This document shows, in pieces, positions 17,865 through 26,618 of a DNA stretch of 64,000 bases. Made by a program: the position numbers and the translations under genes. Each line of letters begins with the position of its first letter. Positions within the stretch are counted from its first letter, which is position 1. The notes under the pieces are model-generated. The model made no database searches and had not been told where the DNA came from. It saw only the letters and a program-made list of their open reading frames with translations. Origin of the DNA: a virus. The DNA is taken from the IMG/VR virus record IMGVR_UViG_3300028920_000062, positions 1 to 64,000 of that record; one strand, given 5' to 3'.

Positions 17865-20261
17865 GTGAGTGGCAACAAACTAAAATTCCGAGAAGCTGTC
17901 CGGTTTTCTCTTACCGATCAGGCCTTGGTAAAGGTCCAGGACGATTATGCTGGTGCCTTTAAGCCCCCTGCAGAGGGAGCTCAACATGAGAGCGGTCTAG
18001 GAACTACTGACCAGCAGCAAACATACAATGGTCTGCTAGTACGTATTGCTGCTACTCATGCAGGTATCATTACTCGTAACAATGGATTCTATCTGCCTGA
18101 TAAGATGAAGAAGGGCGCGGACTCGTTTACAAGTAATTACAGTAAACCCGTACTCCTTCACCATCAAGATAGCAACGACCCGGTGGGTCGTATTGTAGAA
18201 GCCCAGTATGTAGATACCTCAGGTATTGTCCAGGACGCTTATAACCTAGCTGAGGGCCTACGTGTCGTTGACAAGATGGGCAAAGAAAAGGGAGTTATTA
18301 CCGATACCTTGTTAAAGGACTTTGTTGAGGGGAAGATGCCGTTTGGTATGCAGATAGATACAGTCTGTAGTCTTCTCCGAGATAGTGTCCTTGAGGACGC
18401 GGGGTACCAGGGTTTGGGTTATATTTCAATTGTAGCCCAGATTTCTCACAGAGATGCGATTGAGAAGCTATTAGACGGTCGTTATTTAACTGGCTCTGTT
18501 GGTGCTACTACTGACAAAGCCGTATGTTCAATTTGTCGACAAGACTGGACGGATGCAGGGAAGTGCGAACATAAGCCAGGTGCTATTTATGACGGAGCCA
18601 AGTGCTTTATTATTGCTGGTGCTCTTGACTATGATGAGTACTCCTTTGTTAACGTTCCAGCTGATAGACATTCCAAGGTTTTAGAGCTACACTATAACGG
18701 CATTCAAGATAGTATTGAAATCGCTGAAGAATATTCGGGCAGAATCTATGAGGTACGTCTGGGATTTCCTCAGTACGATTCTGCTGCTAAGGAGGATGAA
18801 GGAATGGCCGAAGAGAAGAAAGATCCCAAGGAAACTAAGGATCAAGAGGCCACCATCAAGGATGAGGTAATTACCGATTCTGAAACTCCTGAGTCAGCTG
18901 CAGACAAGAGGACTGAGGAGAACAAGGATACCGAGCCTGAAGTTCAAGATACCACAGATACTCAGGAAGAAGAGGAAGTAATTCAGGACGAGGCCCAGGA
19001 AACCGACGTTGAGGACACCGACGTTGAGGACGCCAGTAAGAAGAAGAAGAAGAAGAAAAAGAAGAAGGGTGAATATGAAGAGGGTGACGAGGATATGGAT
19101 GACTCTGTCAAGCCAGATCCTGTTACTACTTTCATGGACACCACAGAACTTACTGATGAACTCAAAGATCAGTTCTACGATGAGGTGTTCTGGCCAGAGG
19201 TCGAAGCTGCATTTGAAGATGGCGAGTTTACTCTAGCACAAGCTGGAATTGCTAAGCTCGAGGAAGCTAAACTTGACTCTGAGAAGAGAAAGAAGCTTGC
19301 TAAGTCTACTTTCTGTGGCCCAGATCGTTCATTCCCTGTTCCAGATTGCGCACATGTGACTGCTGCTCGCAGGCTCATTAATCGCTATAAGGGAGAAGGG
19401 GACAAGAGCAAGATTCTTGCATGTGTATCACGCAAGGCTAAGGCAATGGGATGCAGCGTATCTTCTGAGAAGAAGAAGGACACTGTTGAAAAGCCTGCCG
19501 AAACCGTTCAGGAGGACCAACTCCAGCATGGTCGCGTAATGCATATGGTGATTGCTGCCCTTGAGGAAGCTCAGCATTTCTCACCGGACGCAGTCCTTGA
19601 TGAAAGCGAAGTTAAGATGCTTCAGAGCATTTTGAAGAGACTGGCAACTATGGTTGGCAAAGATGCATTTTCTAATGCAGCTGTTGCCGAACAGCTAGCC
19701 TCAAACCCAGAATGTGAGCAAGCTCTTACTGACGAAGTGGTCAAACTAGAGGATACAGTTGGTGATCTGAGAGACCAACTGGACGCACTCCGAAAGGAGT
19801 ACTCAAGTCTATTCTCAGATATGGAGATACTGCAAGATACTCTTACTGAGGCAACTGCCGCCAACAGAGCTTTTAAGGAAGAAAAGCTGTCTATGCTTAG
19901 AAGTCTCAGAGATGGCAAGGCCGAAGAAGAAGAAAACTTTACTGAGATGTCGGACTCAGACCTGCAAGCTGAGATCGACTCAGTGTTGAAGCAAGTTGAC
20001 ATGACTAAGATTGTTGATAAGCTTGGTGATGGAATGGCTAGGGAGCCACAGGGAACTGTGGATGGTCCCGAAATCATTCAGGACGATGGCGAAACCCAGA
20101 AGAGTTCTGTTTCTAATCTCGCAACTCCCGACGAACTGGTAAGGATTCAGGAGCATGTTCAAAAGCTTCTGTTTACCCCAGGTGGGCGCGAGAAGGCAGG
20201 AGCCTACGTCAGGCGTCTACAGGCGGAAGGAAAACTTCCGCTAGACAGCGAGACTAATTAA
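17865..20261 (+). CDS. Prohead serine protease fused to scaffold (798 aa)
   Basis: Residues about 1-300 resemble phage prohead proteases: PVLLHHQD with H99/H100 as candidate catalytic His, and LTGSVG with S211 as candidate nucleophile. An inserted zinc-finger-like cluster (C221, C224, C234, H236) follows. Residues 305-400 are an acidic low-complexity linker ending in ten lysines (392-401). A compact Cys-containing patch (CGPDRSFPVPDC, C484-C495) and a long coiled coil (about 620-690) follow, typical of scaffolds. A fused protease-scaffold is known in other phages (lambda C/Nu3 logic): it builds the prohead and then degrades it. The start is GTG 17865, one base after the portal stop, so coupling is likely. 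Confidence 0.82.
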   Translation: MSGNKLKFREAVRFSLTDQALVKVQDDYAGAFKPPAEGAQHESGLGTTDQQQTYNGLLVRIAATHAGIITRNNGFYLPDKMKKGADSFTSNYSKPVLLHHQDSNDPVGRIVEAQYVDTSGIVQDAYNLAEGLRVVDKMGKEKGVITDTLLKDFVEGKMPFGMQIDTVCSLLRDSVLEDAGYQGLGYISIVAQISHRDAIEKLLDGRYLTGSVGATTDKAVCSICRQDWTDAGKCEHKPGAIYDGAKCFIIAGALDYDEYSFVNVPADRHSKVLELHYNGIQDSIEIAEEYSGRIYEVRLGFPQYDSAAKEDEGMAEEKKDPKETKDQEATIKDEVITDSETPESAADKRTEENKDTEPEVQDTTDTQEEEEVIQDEAQETDVEDTDVEDASKKKKKKKKKKGEYEEGDEDMDDSVKPDPVTTFMDTTELTDELKDQFYDEVFWPEVEAAFEDGEFTLAQAGIAKLEEAKLDSEKRKKLAKSTFCGPDRSFPVPDCAHVTAARRLINRYKGEGDKSKILACVSRKAKAMGCSVSSEKKKDTVEKPAETVQEDQLQHGRVMHMVIAALEEAQHFSPDAVLDESEVKMLQSILKRLATMVGKDAFSNAAVAEQLASNPECEQALTDEVVKLEDTVGDLRDQLDALRKEYSSLFSDMEILQDTLTEATAANRAFKEEKLSMLRSLRDGKAEEEENFTEMSDSDLQAEIDSVLKQVDMTKIVDKLGDGMAREPQGTVDGPEIIQDDGETQKSSVSNLATPDELVRIQEHVQKLLFTPGGREKAGAYVRRLQAEGKLPLDSETN
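19038..19067 (+). repeat. AAG microsatellite encoding a ten-lysine run
   Basis: Ten Lys codons, nine AAG and one AAA, in the linker of the protease-scaffold gene between strongly acidic stretches. The tract could slip during replication or make ribosomes pause. The frame is intact here. Confidence 0.9.
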
Positions 20262-20275
20262 GGAGGAAGCATCAG

Positions 20276-21478
20276 ATGGCTTTCGATAGTCTGGGAAGAT
20301 ATAACCCGCAGCACAAGGCATGGGATCATGTAGGAAACATTATCCCTGTCGTTGAGCATTCTGAGGGTATCCGACCACACGGCGAATTCAGGCCAGCGCC
20401 ATGGCTTCCGGTCCAGTTCTACGATAAGTTTTTCGAAGACTGGTTTGTTGCAATGCCAGGAAAGATCTTGGCTTTCGACAATAACGGACACCTGGTTCCA
20501 GCTCAGTATGGAGTTGGCACTCCGACCATTACTTACACAGCTCAAGATGTTGAGGCTGGCGTAATTGATGTTCGTACTGGCGCACCCCTGTTGACCGCTG
20601 GAATTGGTACTTTTAACGTTTCGGCAGTAACTGCCTTTATGGGTCAGACTGGCGTAGCGCTGGCAGTATCCAAGCCTTGTGGCGTTGCCCCATATGCCTT
20701 TTGGCAGTGGGCTGGTGATGCAAGCGAGTATGATGATGGCTTCAACCCATCCGGGCTACGTCGTCACAACTACAGCCTGCAGCACCGAACTGCCATGCTT
20801 TGCGACTATGTTCTAGAGCTACCTTTGGTCCCAGCGACTGAGACCACTCCGGAGGCTCTTACACAGGCTAGCAATGCAGATAACGTCTCTACAATGACTG
20901 CAGTAACTAATAAGCCAGTTGCTAAGAACACTGTTCGTACCCCAATTACCTTCTCTGAAGGTGTGGGTGCACCTGGCGATGTAGCAACCAAGTTTGCAGT
21001 AGAGAAGGATGCAGCAGCAGATGTTGTTGCTGCAGGTGACTGGCACATTGATCTCGTTACTGGCGTTATCACTGTGTACAGCACAGGTGCAATTGGCGCT
21101 ACTGACTATGAGGTAGTTTATAGTCATTACGCATCAGCACCAGCATCAGTATCTAAGTTTGCCTCAGCTGTAGGTAATCTAGTTGCTGGTGACTTCGTCA
21201 AGTGTGACGCTAACTCTAACTACGAGGTTGCAACCTCTGAAGACTTCAAAGACATTGTCGGACAGGTCATCGAGGTTGAGGACGTCTGGGGTAAGGACGC
21301 ACTAGACAGAGTACGTACTGCTTATCCATCTCTCAGCACCAGCGCTGCTGGTTCTCTGCCTGGTTATGCCGGTCAGATGGATCAAATGCCAGGTTCTGCG
21401 AATGGCGGTGTGAGTGACAAGATTCACTTCGCCGGAGCAGCGAATCTAGTTGTAAGGATCAACCTGATCTCGAGATAA
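20276..21478 (+). CDS. Probable capsid decoration or accessory head protein (400 aa)
   Basis: Not matched to a named family. It lies between protease-scaffold and major capsid genes behind a strong AAGGAGGA site, the usual place of a decoration or vertex protein. The sequence is beta-rich and globular, with aromatic-rich N-terminal segments (PAPWLPVQFYDKFFEDWF) and a middle part with alternating beta strands (DWHIDLVTGVITVYSTG). No membrane segments or enzyme motifs are seen. High expression is expected from the ribosome site and from position upstream of the same terminator as the capsid gene. Confidence 0.65.
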   Translation: MAFDSLGRYNPQHKAWDHVGNIIPVVEHSEGIRPHGEFRPAPWLPVQFYDKFFEDWFVAMPGKILAFDNNGHLVPAQYGVGTPTITYTAQDVEAGVIDVRTGAPLLTAGIGTFNVSAVTAFMGQTGVALAVSKPCGVAPYAFWQWAGDASEYDDGFNPSGLRRHNYSLQHRTAMLCDYVLELPLVPATETTPEALTQASNADNVSTMTAVTNKPVAKNTVRTPITFSEGVGAPGDVATKFAVEKDAAADVVAAGDWHIDLVTGVITVYSTGAIGATDYEVVYSHYASAPASVSKFASAVGNLVAGDFVKCDANSNYEVATSEDFKDIVGQVIEVEDVWGKDALDRVRTAYPSLSTSAAGSLPGYAGQMDQMPGSANGGVSDKIHFAGAANLVVRINLISR

Positions 21479-21498
21479 GGCAAGGAGGTAACCGATAA

Positions 21499-22728
21499 AT
21501 GTCTCTCGAAATTAAAGATGCCAAACAACTCGAATATCTGTGGAAGAATAACGGAAGATTCGAGGATGGCCAGTTTTCAATCGAGGACGCCCTCTCGGTA
21601 CCCAATGCGCCCATGCTAATGCCTAAGGTGATTTCTAACATCGTGAAGGAAGCTGTAGAGCCCCTTCTAGTTGGAACTAGCCTGCTCCAGAGAATTAATT
21701 ATTCTTATGGACAGACTATCACTTTCCCGGCAGTGGGATCTCTGGTAGCAGCAGATATTGCTGAAGGAATGGAATACCCAGAGCGTAGCTTGCAGATGGG
21801 TGGAGCAACAGTGACAGCGAGCATCGGAAAGTCTGGTATTGCCGTTAAGGTAACAGACGAGATGATCCGATATTCGCAGTTTGATGTCATTGGTATGCAT
21901 CTACGTGCTGCAGGTCGTGCATTGGCCCGTCATAAGGAGATGAAAATCTTCGACTATATTAGAAGTATGGGCGTTCCGGTATTTGACAATGTGAATCCAA
22001 CTAAGTCGTTCAAGGGTGTAACCACTGGACGTAACTTGGCTGGTGCGGGAAATGGTTCTGTAACCATGGATGATATTTTTGATGCATATGCACAAATCAT
22101 CACACAGGGCTTCTTCCCTAACACACTGTTGATGCACCCTCTCACTTGGACTATGTTCGTGAAGGACGCAACCCTACGCTATTTTGTTCTGCAAAATGGT
22201 GGAGGAACCTTCTTTGCGACTTGGACAGGTAATCCTGCAGGACGTGCTCCTTGGGATAACAGTTCTCAGGGTGGACTAGGTGTTTCTGGTGGACAGTTGA
22301 TTACTCCTCCGAACTCAGCTTCGGGCGACCAACCGTCTCCACTAACAGATCATCCACAGACCCTGAACTCTGGTCCTCAGTTGCCAGGCTACATGAACAT
22401 TCCATTCCGTATCATTGTTAGCCCATTTGTACCATACGACCCACGTCGTAAGCTTACTGACATCTACATGTTTGATTCAAGCGAGCTTGGTGTTCTCATC
22501 GTTGATGAGGATGTCATGACCGAAGAGTTTGATGACCCACGCGTAGATATCCGTAAGATCAAGCTGCGTGAGCGCTATGGTATCGGCATTCTGAATGAAG
22601 GAAAGGCAATTGCCGTTCTGAAGAACGTACATGTTGTACCGAACGAGGTGGTACTCCCAGCACGTGCAAGTATTGGCGTAAGTGGTAGCATTGCAGCAAT
22701 CGACCCAACATCTAGCGTTCTTGGCTAA
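21499..22728 (+). CDS. Major capsid protein, HK97 fold
   Basis: 409 residues. It forms the icosahedral shell. HK97-type features: an N-terminal arm, a region rich in short strands with an E-loop (about 70-120, FPAVGSLVAADIAEGMEYP), a spine helix (MHLRAAGRALARHKEMKIFDYI), then P- and A-domain sequence (NTLLMHPLTWTMFV). SIE at 27-29 followed by DALS is a candidate prohead-protease site that would remove a 29-residue arm; it resembles the TIE/G found in the giant protein repeats, though this is inference. A strong AAGGAGGT site precedes the ATG, and a terminator follows, as expected of the most abundant virion protein. Confidence 0.9.
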   Translation: MSLEIKDAKQLEYLWKNNGRFEDGQFSIEDALSVPNAPMLMPKVISNIVKEAVEPLLVGTSLLQRINYSYGQTITFPAVGSLVAADIAEGMEYPERSLQMGGATVTASIGKSGIAVKVTDEMIRYSQFDVIGMHLRAAGRALARHKEMKIFDYIRSMGVPVFDNVNPTKSFKGVTTGRNLAGAGNGSVTMDDIFDAYAQIITQGFFPNTLLMHPLTWTMFVKDATLRYFVLQNGGGTFFATWTGNPAGRAPWDNSSQGGLGVSGGQLITPPNSASGDQPSPLTDHPQTLNSGPQLPGYMNIPFRIIVSPFVPYDPRRKLTDIYMFDSSELGVLIVDEDVMTEEFDDPRVDIRKIKLRERYGIGILNEGKAIAVLKNVHVVPNEVVLPARASIGVSGSIAAIDPTSSVLG

Positions 22729-22742
22729 TCCTAGCGGATTAG
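22725..22742 (+). other. Perfect 7-bp hairpin overlapping the capsid gene stop codon
   Basis: CTAATCC pairs with GGATTAG around the loop TAGC. The stop codon TAA (22726-22728) lies in the left arm. It stands 20 bases before the terminator hairpin and could protect the 3' end of the capsid mRNA. Confidence 0.6.
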
Positions 22743-22762
22743 AAGGCAAGTTAGTATAATGG

Positions 22763-22790
22763 AAGGGGAGGGCAACCTCCCCTTCTTTTT
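22763..22790 (+). terminator. Rho-independent terminator after the major capsid gene
   Basis: A 9-bp perfect stem (AAGGGGAGG with CCTCCCCTT) with a GCAA tetraloop, followed by CTTTTTT-type sequence. A near-identical element closes the tail tube gene at 35938. Confidence 0.92.
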
Positions 22791-22808
22791 ATCAGGAAAG
22801 GACGAAAC

Positions 22809-23453
22809 ATGAATATCCAAGTAGCACTAGCAAACAGAGATAGACAATCAATGCTGTTTTTAGGTGAGCCCTTGAACTTCACCTATGATACTCCAGGTCC
22901 TGTAGAGGTAGATCTGGACCAGCTAACTCCCACACAAAAGAATCAGCTCATGTATAACTGCAGAATCGGAGCTCTGGCCGTTTCTGACAAAGAAGCGCTT
23001 CTAGAGGCCTGTTCAGCTCTTCCAGCTGCTTCTCCCACATTTACTACAGGGCACGAGCAGCCTGTGGCTCAGACAGCTCCAAAAGATGCTGTGGACGATG
23101 CCAAGGAAGAGCTAAATAAGCTAAAAGAGCTTTTGGATGCCCACCATTCTACCGTAAAGAAGAATGTGGGGCTTCTAAGGCCAGCTCAAGTACGACAGCT
23201 ATTGGAGCTCGAGCAAGCAGGGAAAAAGAGAAAGTCTGTACTGAAGGTTCTTCAGGAGATTGTATCTAAGCATTCTGATAGTGTGACTAGCCAGTTTGTT
23301 CAAGGCGGTGATCTTATGGACGCGCCCAGGAATCAGGTTTTTCAGGAAGATTCCGGAGCGCGTTCGACACAAATCACTGACGTGGTAGAATCAGATGAAA
23401 AAGAAGTAACCCTAATTCCATCTGATGAGGAACTAAAAGTAGCCGATGTCTAA
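22809..23453 (+). CDS. Hypothetical protein after the capsid operon (214 aa)
   Basis: No family recognised. A short N-terminal domain (about 1-75) is followed by a Pro/Thr-rich linker, a charged helical region about 95-160 (KEELNKLKELLDAHH, then VRQLLELEQAGKKRKSVLKV) likely to be coiled coil, and an acidic tail. It is the first gene after the capsid terminator, preceded by GGAAAGGA, so it needs read-through or its own promoter, which is not evident. The stop overlaps the next start by eight bases. A small structural or assembly role is possible. Confidence 0.6.
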   Translation: MNIQVALANRDRQSMLFLGEPLNFTYDTPGPVEVDLDQLTPTQKNQLMYNCRIGALAVSDKEALLEACSALPAASPTFTTGHEQPVAQTAPKDAVDDAKEELNKLKELLDAHHSTVKKNVGLLRPAQVRQLLELEQAGKKRKSVLKVLQEIVSKHSDSVTSQFVQGGDLMDAPRNQVFQEDSGARSTQITDVVESDEKEVTLIPSDEELKVADV

Positions 23454-24192
23454 TCTAGTTGATATCATTGATGATCACTTTCCGCCTGTTGACGGGGTTA
23501 ATATTCCTCTGGGTAGTCAAATTACGATTACCTTTAGTACAGAGATGGACACTGATCGTCTCCAGGAAGATTTTTTTGTTGAGGGACCCGATACGGATCA
23601 ATTCGTTGGTCCGGGGCAAGCTGAGCTTAAATTTCCCCAGAACATTTCTCAGGGCGATCTAGACGACTTCTTGAGATCTCCAGGATATACAGGAATCGTA
23701 GAAGGCACCTTTGAGTTTGAAACAGTCTCAGGAGTCAGTACTAAGCTAATATTTACTCCCTCAAGACCTCTTGCTCCGACACATGACTATAAGGTCCACA
23801 TTTCGGACACATTGGATGCCAATGGCAACGATGTTACCGGTATGGTTTTTTGGGGATTTCAGACAGGAACTGGCTCTATTGAGGAGCTTCCAAGCACTAT
23901 TTCGACTTCTGTTCTTGCTGCTGCCCCGCAGGCACGAGCCCTAGCTACAGATCTTTCTGCGCTACAGGTAGTTGGAACTACCCCCAGTGATCACGATATC
24001 GAGCAGCCTACTGACCTAGCTGAGATTGTTGTAGAGTTTAATAAAGATATAGACCCAGCTTCCGTAGATGCTGATAGCATTGTTGTCCAAGCTCTACCAG
24101 CTACAGATCATCCAAAGGCTGATGTTAGCGCAGCAGGAGATCTAGCTAAGAGTGTAGAGGTGGTCGGCAATAAGCTAAAAATCAAGATCTAA
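23446..24192 (+). CDS. Protein with two bacterial Ig-like (Big_5/SbsA-type) domains, virion surface candidate
   Basis: 248 residues. Residues about 10-140 follow the Big_5 pattern: a conserved proline-glycine entry (PVDGVNIPLGSQITITFST), then FTPSRPLAPTHDYKVHIS and D.NGND near the end. A second start of the same fold appears about 175-248 (TPSDHDIEQPTDLAEIVVEF), but it ends early at KLKIKI and looks like half a domain. Such domains decorate phage capsids and tails and bind surfaces weakly. The start ATG lies inside the last codons of the previous gene. Confidence 0.65.
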   Translation: MSNLVDIIDDHFPPVDGVNIPLGSQITITFSTEMDTDRLQEDFFVEGPDTDQFVGPGQAELKFPQNISQGDLDDFLRSPGYTGIVEGTFEFETVSGVSTKLIFTPSRPLAPTHDYKVHISDTLDANGNDVTGMVFWGFQTGTGSIEELPSTISTSVLAAAPQARALATDLSALQVVGTTPSDHDIEQPTDLAEIVVEFNKDIDPASVDADSIVVQALPATDHPKADVSAAGDLAKSVEVVGNKLKIKI

Positions 24193-24202
24193 GGAGGCTA
24201 TA

Positions 24203-24544
24203 ATGGCTGGACCTACCAACACTCGGCAGATTGGCCAAGCTTGTCGAATTTATAAAAATGCCGACGCTAAGGTAATTGCGATGGATGCAATTGCAGTTAA
24301 TGTAGATACTCGTCGCATCACTATGGATACTTTCCATCATTCTGCCTCTATGAAATATCATCGTACCTTGTTCCATTTGGGCGTAGGAGATAGAACTGTA
24401 GCTTTGATCCAAATGATTGGAGACTATACGGATCTTTCAGAAGATTCTGGGAATTATCTAACTGCCACATGGGATAGTGCCGATAACACAAATGACATTA
24501 AGATTACCTTTAATACTTTGGCTAAATTAGGTGACACAGTCTAA
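24203..24544 (+). CDS. Small hypothetical protein (113 aa)
   Basis: Not recognised. The sequence looks beta-rich and globular (KVIAMDAIAVNVDTRRITMD, then FHLGVGDRTVALIQMIG) with no membrane segment. An AAGGAGGC site precedes the ATG, and the stop overlaps the next start (TAATG). It lies at the head of the fibre cluster, so it may be a small fibre-associated or chaperone protein; no direct evidence. Confidence 0.55.
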   Translation: MAGPTNTRQIGQACRIYKNADAKVIAMDAIAVNVDTRRITMDTFHHSASMKYHRTLFHLGVGDRTVALIQMIGDYTDLSEDSGNYLTATWDSADNTNDIKITFNTLAKLGDTV

Positions 24545-25050
24545 TGGCTATTAGCTGCAATGATATCCGAGACTGGATGATTATTTGTGAACTCTTGGGA
24601 GGATGTGGTTCTCAGGGCGGGACTGGAGATAATCTCATAGTTGATGGCGGAATGTTGTGGGTGTATGATGAAGTTCGTGGTAAGTGGCTGAGCTCAAGTC
24701 GAATTACTGCCATTTCTGGTCGCAAAGGTCGAGTAAAGAACGGATATCTTAGATTAATTGATGGTCAGACAAGCAATTTGACTGGCTATAGGATGACTCG
24801 AGCAGGTGTGCTTACCTCTTTGTCAGCCCAAACTAGAACCGATGAAACCTGGATATTAAGAGTGCGGAACAATGGAACAGATGTTACTAGCCTGAATGTT
24901 GTAGCAGCTTCAGGTGCACACAATAGATCCTTAAATATTAACGTAGAGGAAGGAGATCTGATTGAGTTTTATGCAGATACAACTGCCTTTCTTGGGATCA
25001 GAGATCCTTTCGTATGGGCAGAGATTGCATGGAGGAATGATAGTCTTTAA
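24544..25050 (+). CDS. Short fibre-knob protein (168 aa), paralogue of the next gene's C-terminus
   Basis: Residues about 35-165 align without large gaps with the last ~130 residues of the fibre at 25067. Shared landmarks are VYD..RGKWLS, then GYR/GIRM with one substitution, then SL.A(Q)T..(T/E)W.(L/F).VR, and a final IEFYAD/IQFYCN strand and A.WR end. It therefore appears to be a free-standing knob domain with a short Cys-bearing N-terminus (CELLGGCGSQGG). A receptor-binding or fibre-cap role is inferred. Confidence 0.7.
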   Translation: MAISCNDIRDWMIICELLGGCGSQGGTGDNLIVDGGMLWVYDEVRGKWLSSSRITAISGRKGRVKNGYLRLIDGQTSNLTGYRMTRAGVLTSLSAQTRTDETWILRVRNNGTDVTSLNVVAASGAHNRSLNINVEEGDLIEFYADTTAFLGIRDPFVWAEIAWRNDSL

Positions 25051-25066
25051 AGGAGGTTAGTATTTA

Positions 25067-26569
25067 ATGGCTGATCTATTGTATGTACGCGGTGCCTCTG
25101 CTGATGTTGCTGTCGATGATCTAGGCATAACTGTTGCCCAGGGCCCTTCTTGGACCCAGCTGATGGCTTCGTCTCCGGGCGATGCCGATGGTAGTTCTGG
25201 TCAGTTTACAGCGCGAGAGATCCGCGATTCTGCCGATCTAACCGCAGCTATTACTGGTGGAAGTCTCGAGTGGTCGAGGGATGGAGCGGTTGCCGAGTCA
25301 GGTGGCGACTATGTTGCAGACTATGTCCTCTTGCAGGATTTCACTGACGATATATTTGATATGTCAAATGGAGGACTTGTTCTTCCGCAGGACACCTCTC
25401 TTCCAGCCAGTGGAGTTAGCGGTCAAGCGTTCTGGGATACAGATGATACAAATCTGTATATTTGGGACGGATCACAATGGCAGACAATTGCTGTTGGTGA
25501 ACAGGATCATGGTGACTTGAGTGGTCTCGACGATGACGATCACCCACAGTATCTGCTTCTAGATGGTGATGGTACCAGAAATACTGTTTCTGGTGTCATT
25601 GATATGAGCAGCGGCGATGAGTTCATTTTGCCTCAGTCTACTGATGTATCATTGAACCTAACCGGTCACGAAGGTGCTCTAGCCTGGGATACAGATGACG
25701 AAGTTTTGTATGCTCATGACGGCACACAGTGGTTTGCAATTGCTCCTGCTTCAGGAATTATTACCGACCACGGTGGTCTTACTGGTTTAGGTGACGATGA
25801 CCATACGCAGTACTTGAATGAGACTCGTCACGATGCCTTGCCAGCCGATAACCCACATAGTGTGACGTTCACGCAGGCTGTAAGTGCTGATACTGGGACA
25901 GATATCACTGCTGCCGAAGCAGAGACTCTGACAGATGGTAGTAATGCAGACCTACTTCACGTTCATGATTATGCACCTTCTGTTCATACTCATGACCACG
26001 GAGCAGACCTTACAGGCCTAGAGGATGACGACCATCCGCAGTACACCGAATGGAACGACACTGAAACAGTTTCAGGTCTATGGACCTTTGATGGTCCTGC
26101 TGATTCTCCATCTTTTGTTCTTGATCCGGAGACAAGTGCTCCTTCTTCGAACCTAACTGATGGTGCTATCAGCTACATCAATGATGTTCTCTATGTTTAC
26201 GATGGTACTCGAGGAAAGTGGCTATCTGTAGACAGAGTGAGCTATACTGCGGCGAGAAATAAGCGTAATTCGTCAAATATCTATATGCGTGTATCTGATG
26301 GTGTTCCAACCAGTGTTACTGGAATCAGGATGTTGAGAGACGGAACTATTACTGGTATCTTCGCACAAACCGAAGGAGCCGAAAGTTGGACCTTTGAGGT
26401 GAGGCGAGCTGGTTCTGTTATCGCATCTCTGGTTATCAGTGCTGCAACTGGTGGACAGGATACAACCATTGACGTAGATGTAAGCCAAGGTGACGAAATC
26501 CAGTTCTATTGCAATGGAACTGGCATTGCCTATCCGGTGGGTGGCATTGAAGTTGCTTGGCGAGAATAA
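25067..26569 (+). CDS. Phage fibre protein with DHxxQY repeats and knob (500 aa)
   Basis: Residues about 1-90 are an adaptor domain shared with the gene at 26619 (VDDLGITV, then E(I/L)RDSA.LT.AI). Three repeats of the fibre motif G(L)..DDDH.QY follow (GLDDDDHPQYL, GLGDDDHTQYL, GLEDDDHPQYT), a collagen-like or beta-helical shaft signature common in phage fibres, together with two WDTDD....DG(S/T)QW segments. The C-terminal ~130 residues form the knob shared with the gene at 24544. It probably binds a surface receptor. Location between head and neck genes allows a head-fibre or collar role. AAGGAGG precedes the start. Confidence 0.8.
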   Translation: MADLLYVRGASADVAVDDLGITVAQGPSWTQLMASSPGDADGSSGQFTAREIRDSADLTAAITGGSLEWSRDGAVAESGGDYVADYVLLQDFTDDIFDMSNGGLVLPQDTSLPASGVSGQAFWDTDDTNLYIWDGSQWQTIAVGEQDHGDLSGLDDDDHPQYLLLDGDGTRNTVSGVIDMSSGDEFILPQSTDVSLNLTGHEGALAWDTDDEVLYAHDGTQWFAIAPASGIITDHGGLTGLGDDDHTQYLNETRHDALPADNPHSVTFTQAVSADTGTDITAAEAETLTDGSNADLLHVHDYAPSVHTHDHGADLTGLEDDDHPQYTEWNDTETVSGLWTFDGPADSPSFVLDPETSAPSSNLTDGAISYINDVLYVYDGTRGKWLSVDRVSYTAARNKRNSSNIYMRVSDGVPTSVTGIRMLRDGTITGIFAQTEGAESWTFEVRRAGSVIASLVISAATGGQDTTIDVDVSQGDEIQFYCNGTGIAYPVGGIEVAWRE

Positions 26570-26575
26570 TAAATA

Positions 26576-26604
26576 GGTAGAGGGCGGTTAATCCCGCCCC
26601 TACT
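26576..26604 (+). other. Intergenic hairpin after the fibre gene
   Basis: A GC-rich stem (GGGCGG with CCGCCC) extended by a further GTAG/CTAC-type pairing with one bulged A, loop of about six bases. No T-run follows, so it is not a convincing intrinsic terminator. It may protect RNA or attenuate transcription. Confidence 0.5.
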
Positions 26605-26618
26605 TACAAAGAGGACTT

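Noticed and set aside
22755-22760. TATAAT before the gene at 22809 as a promoter
   Set aside because: No -35-like hexamer at the right distance, and the strong terminator lies just downstream, so a transcript would stop at once.
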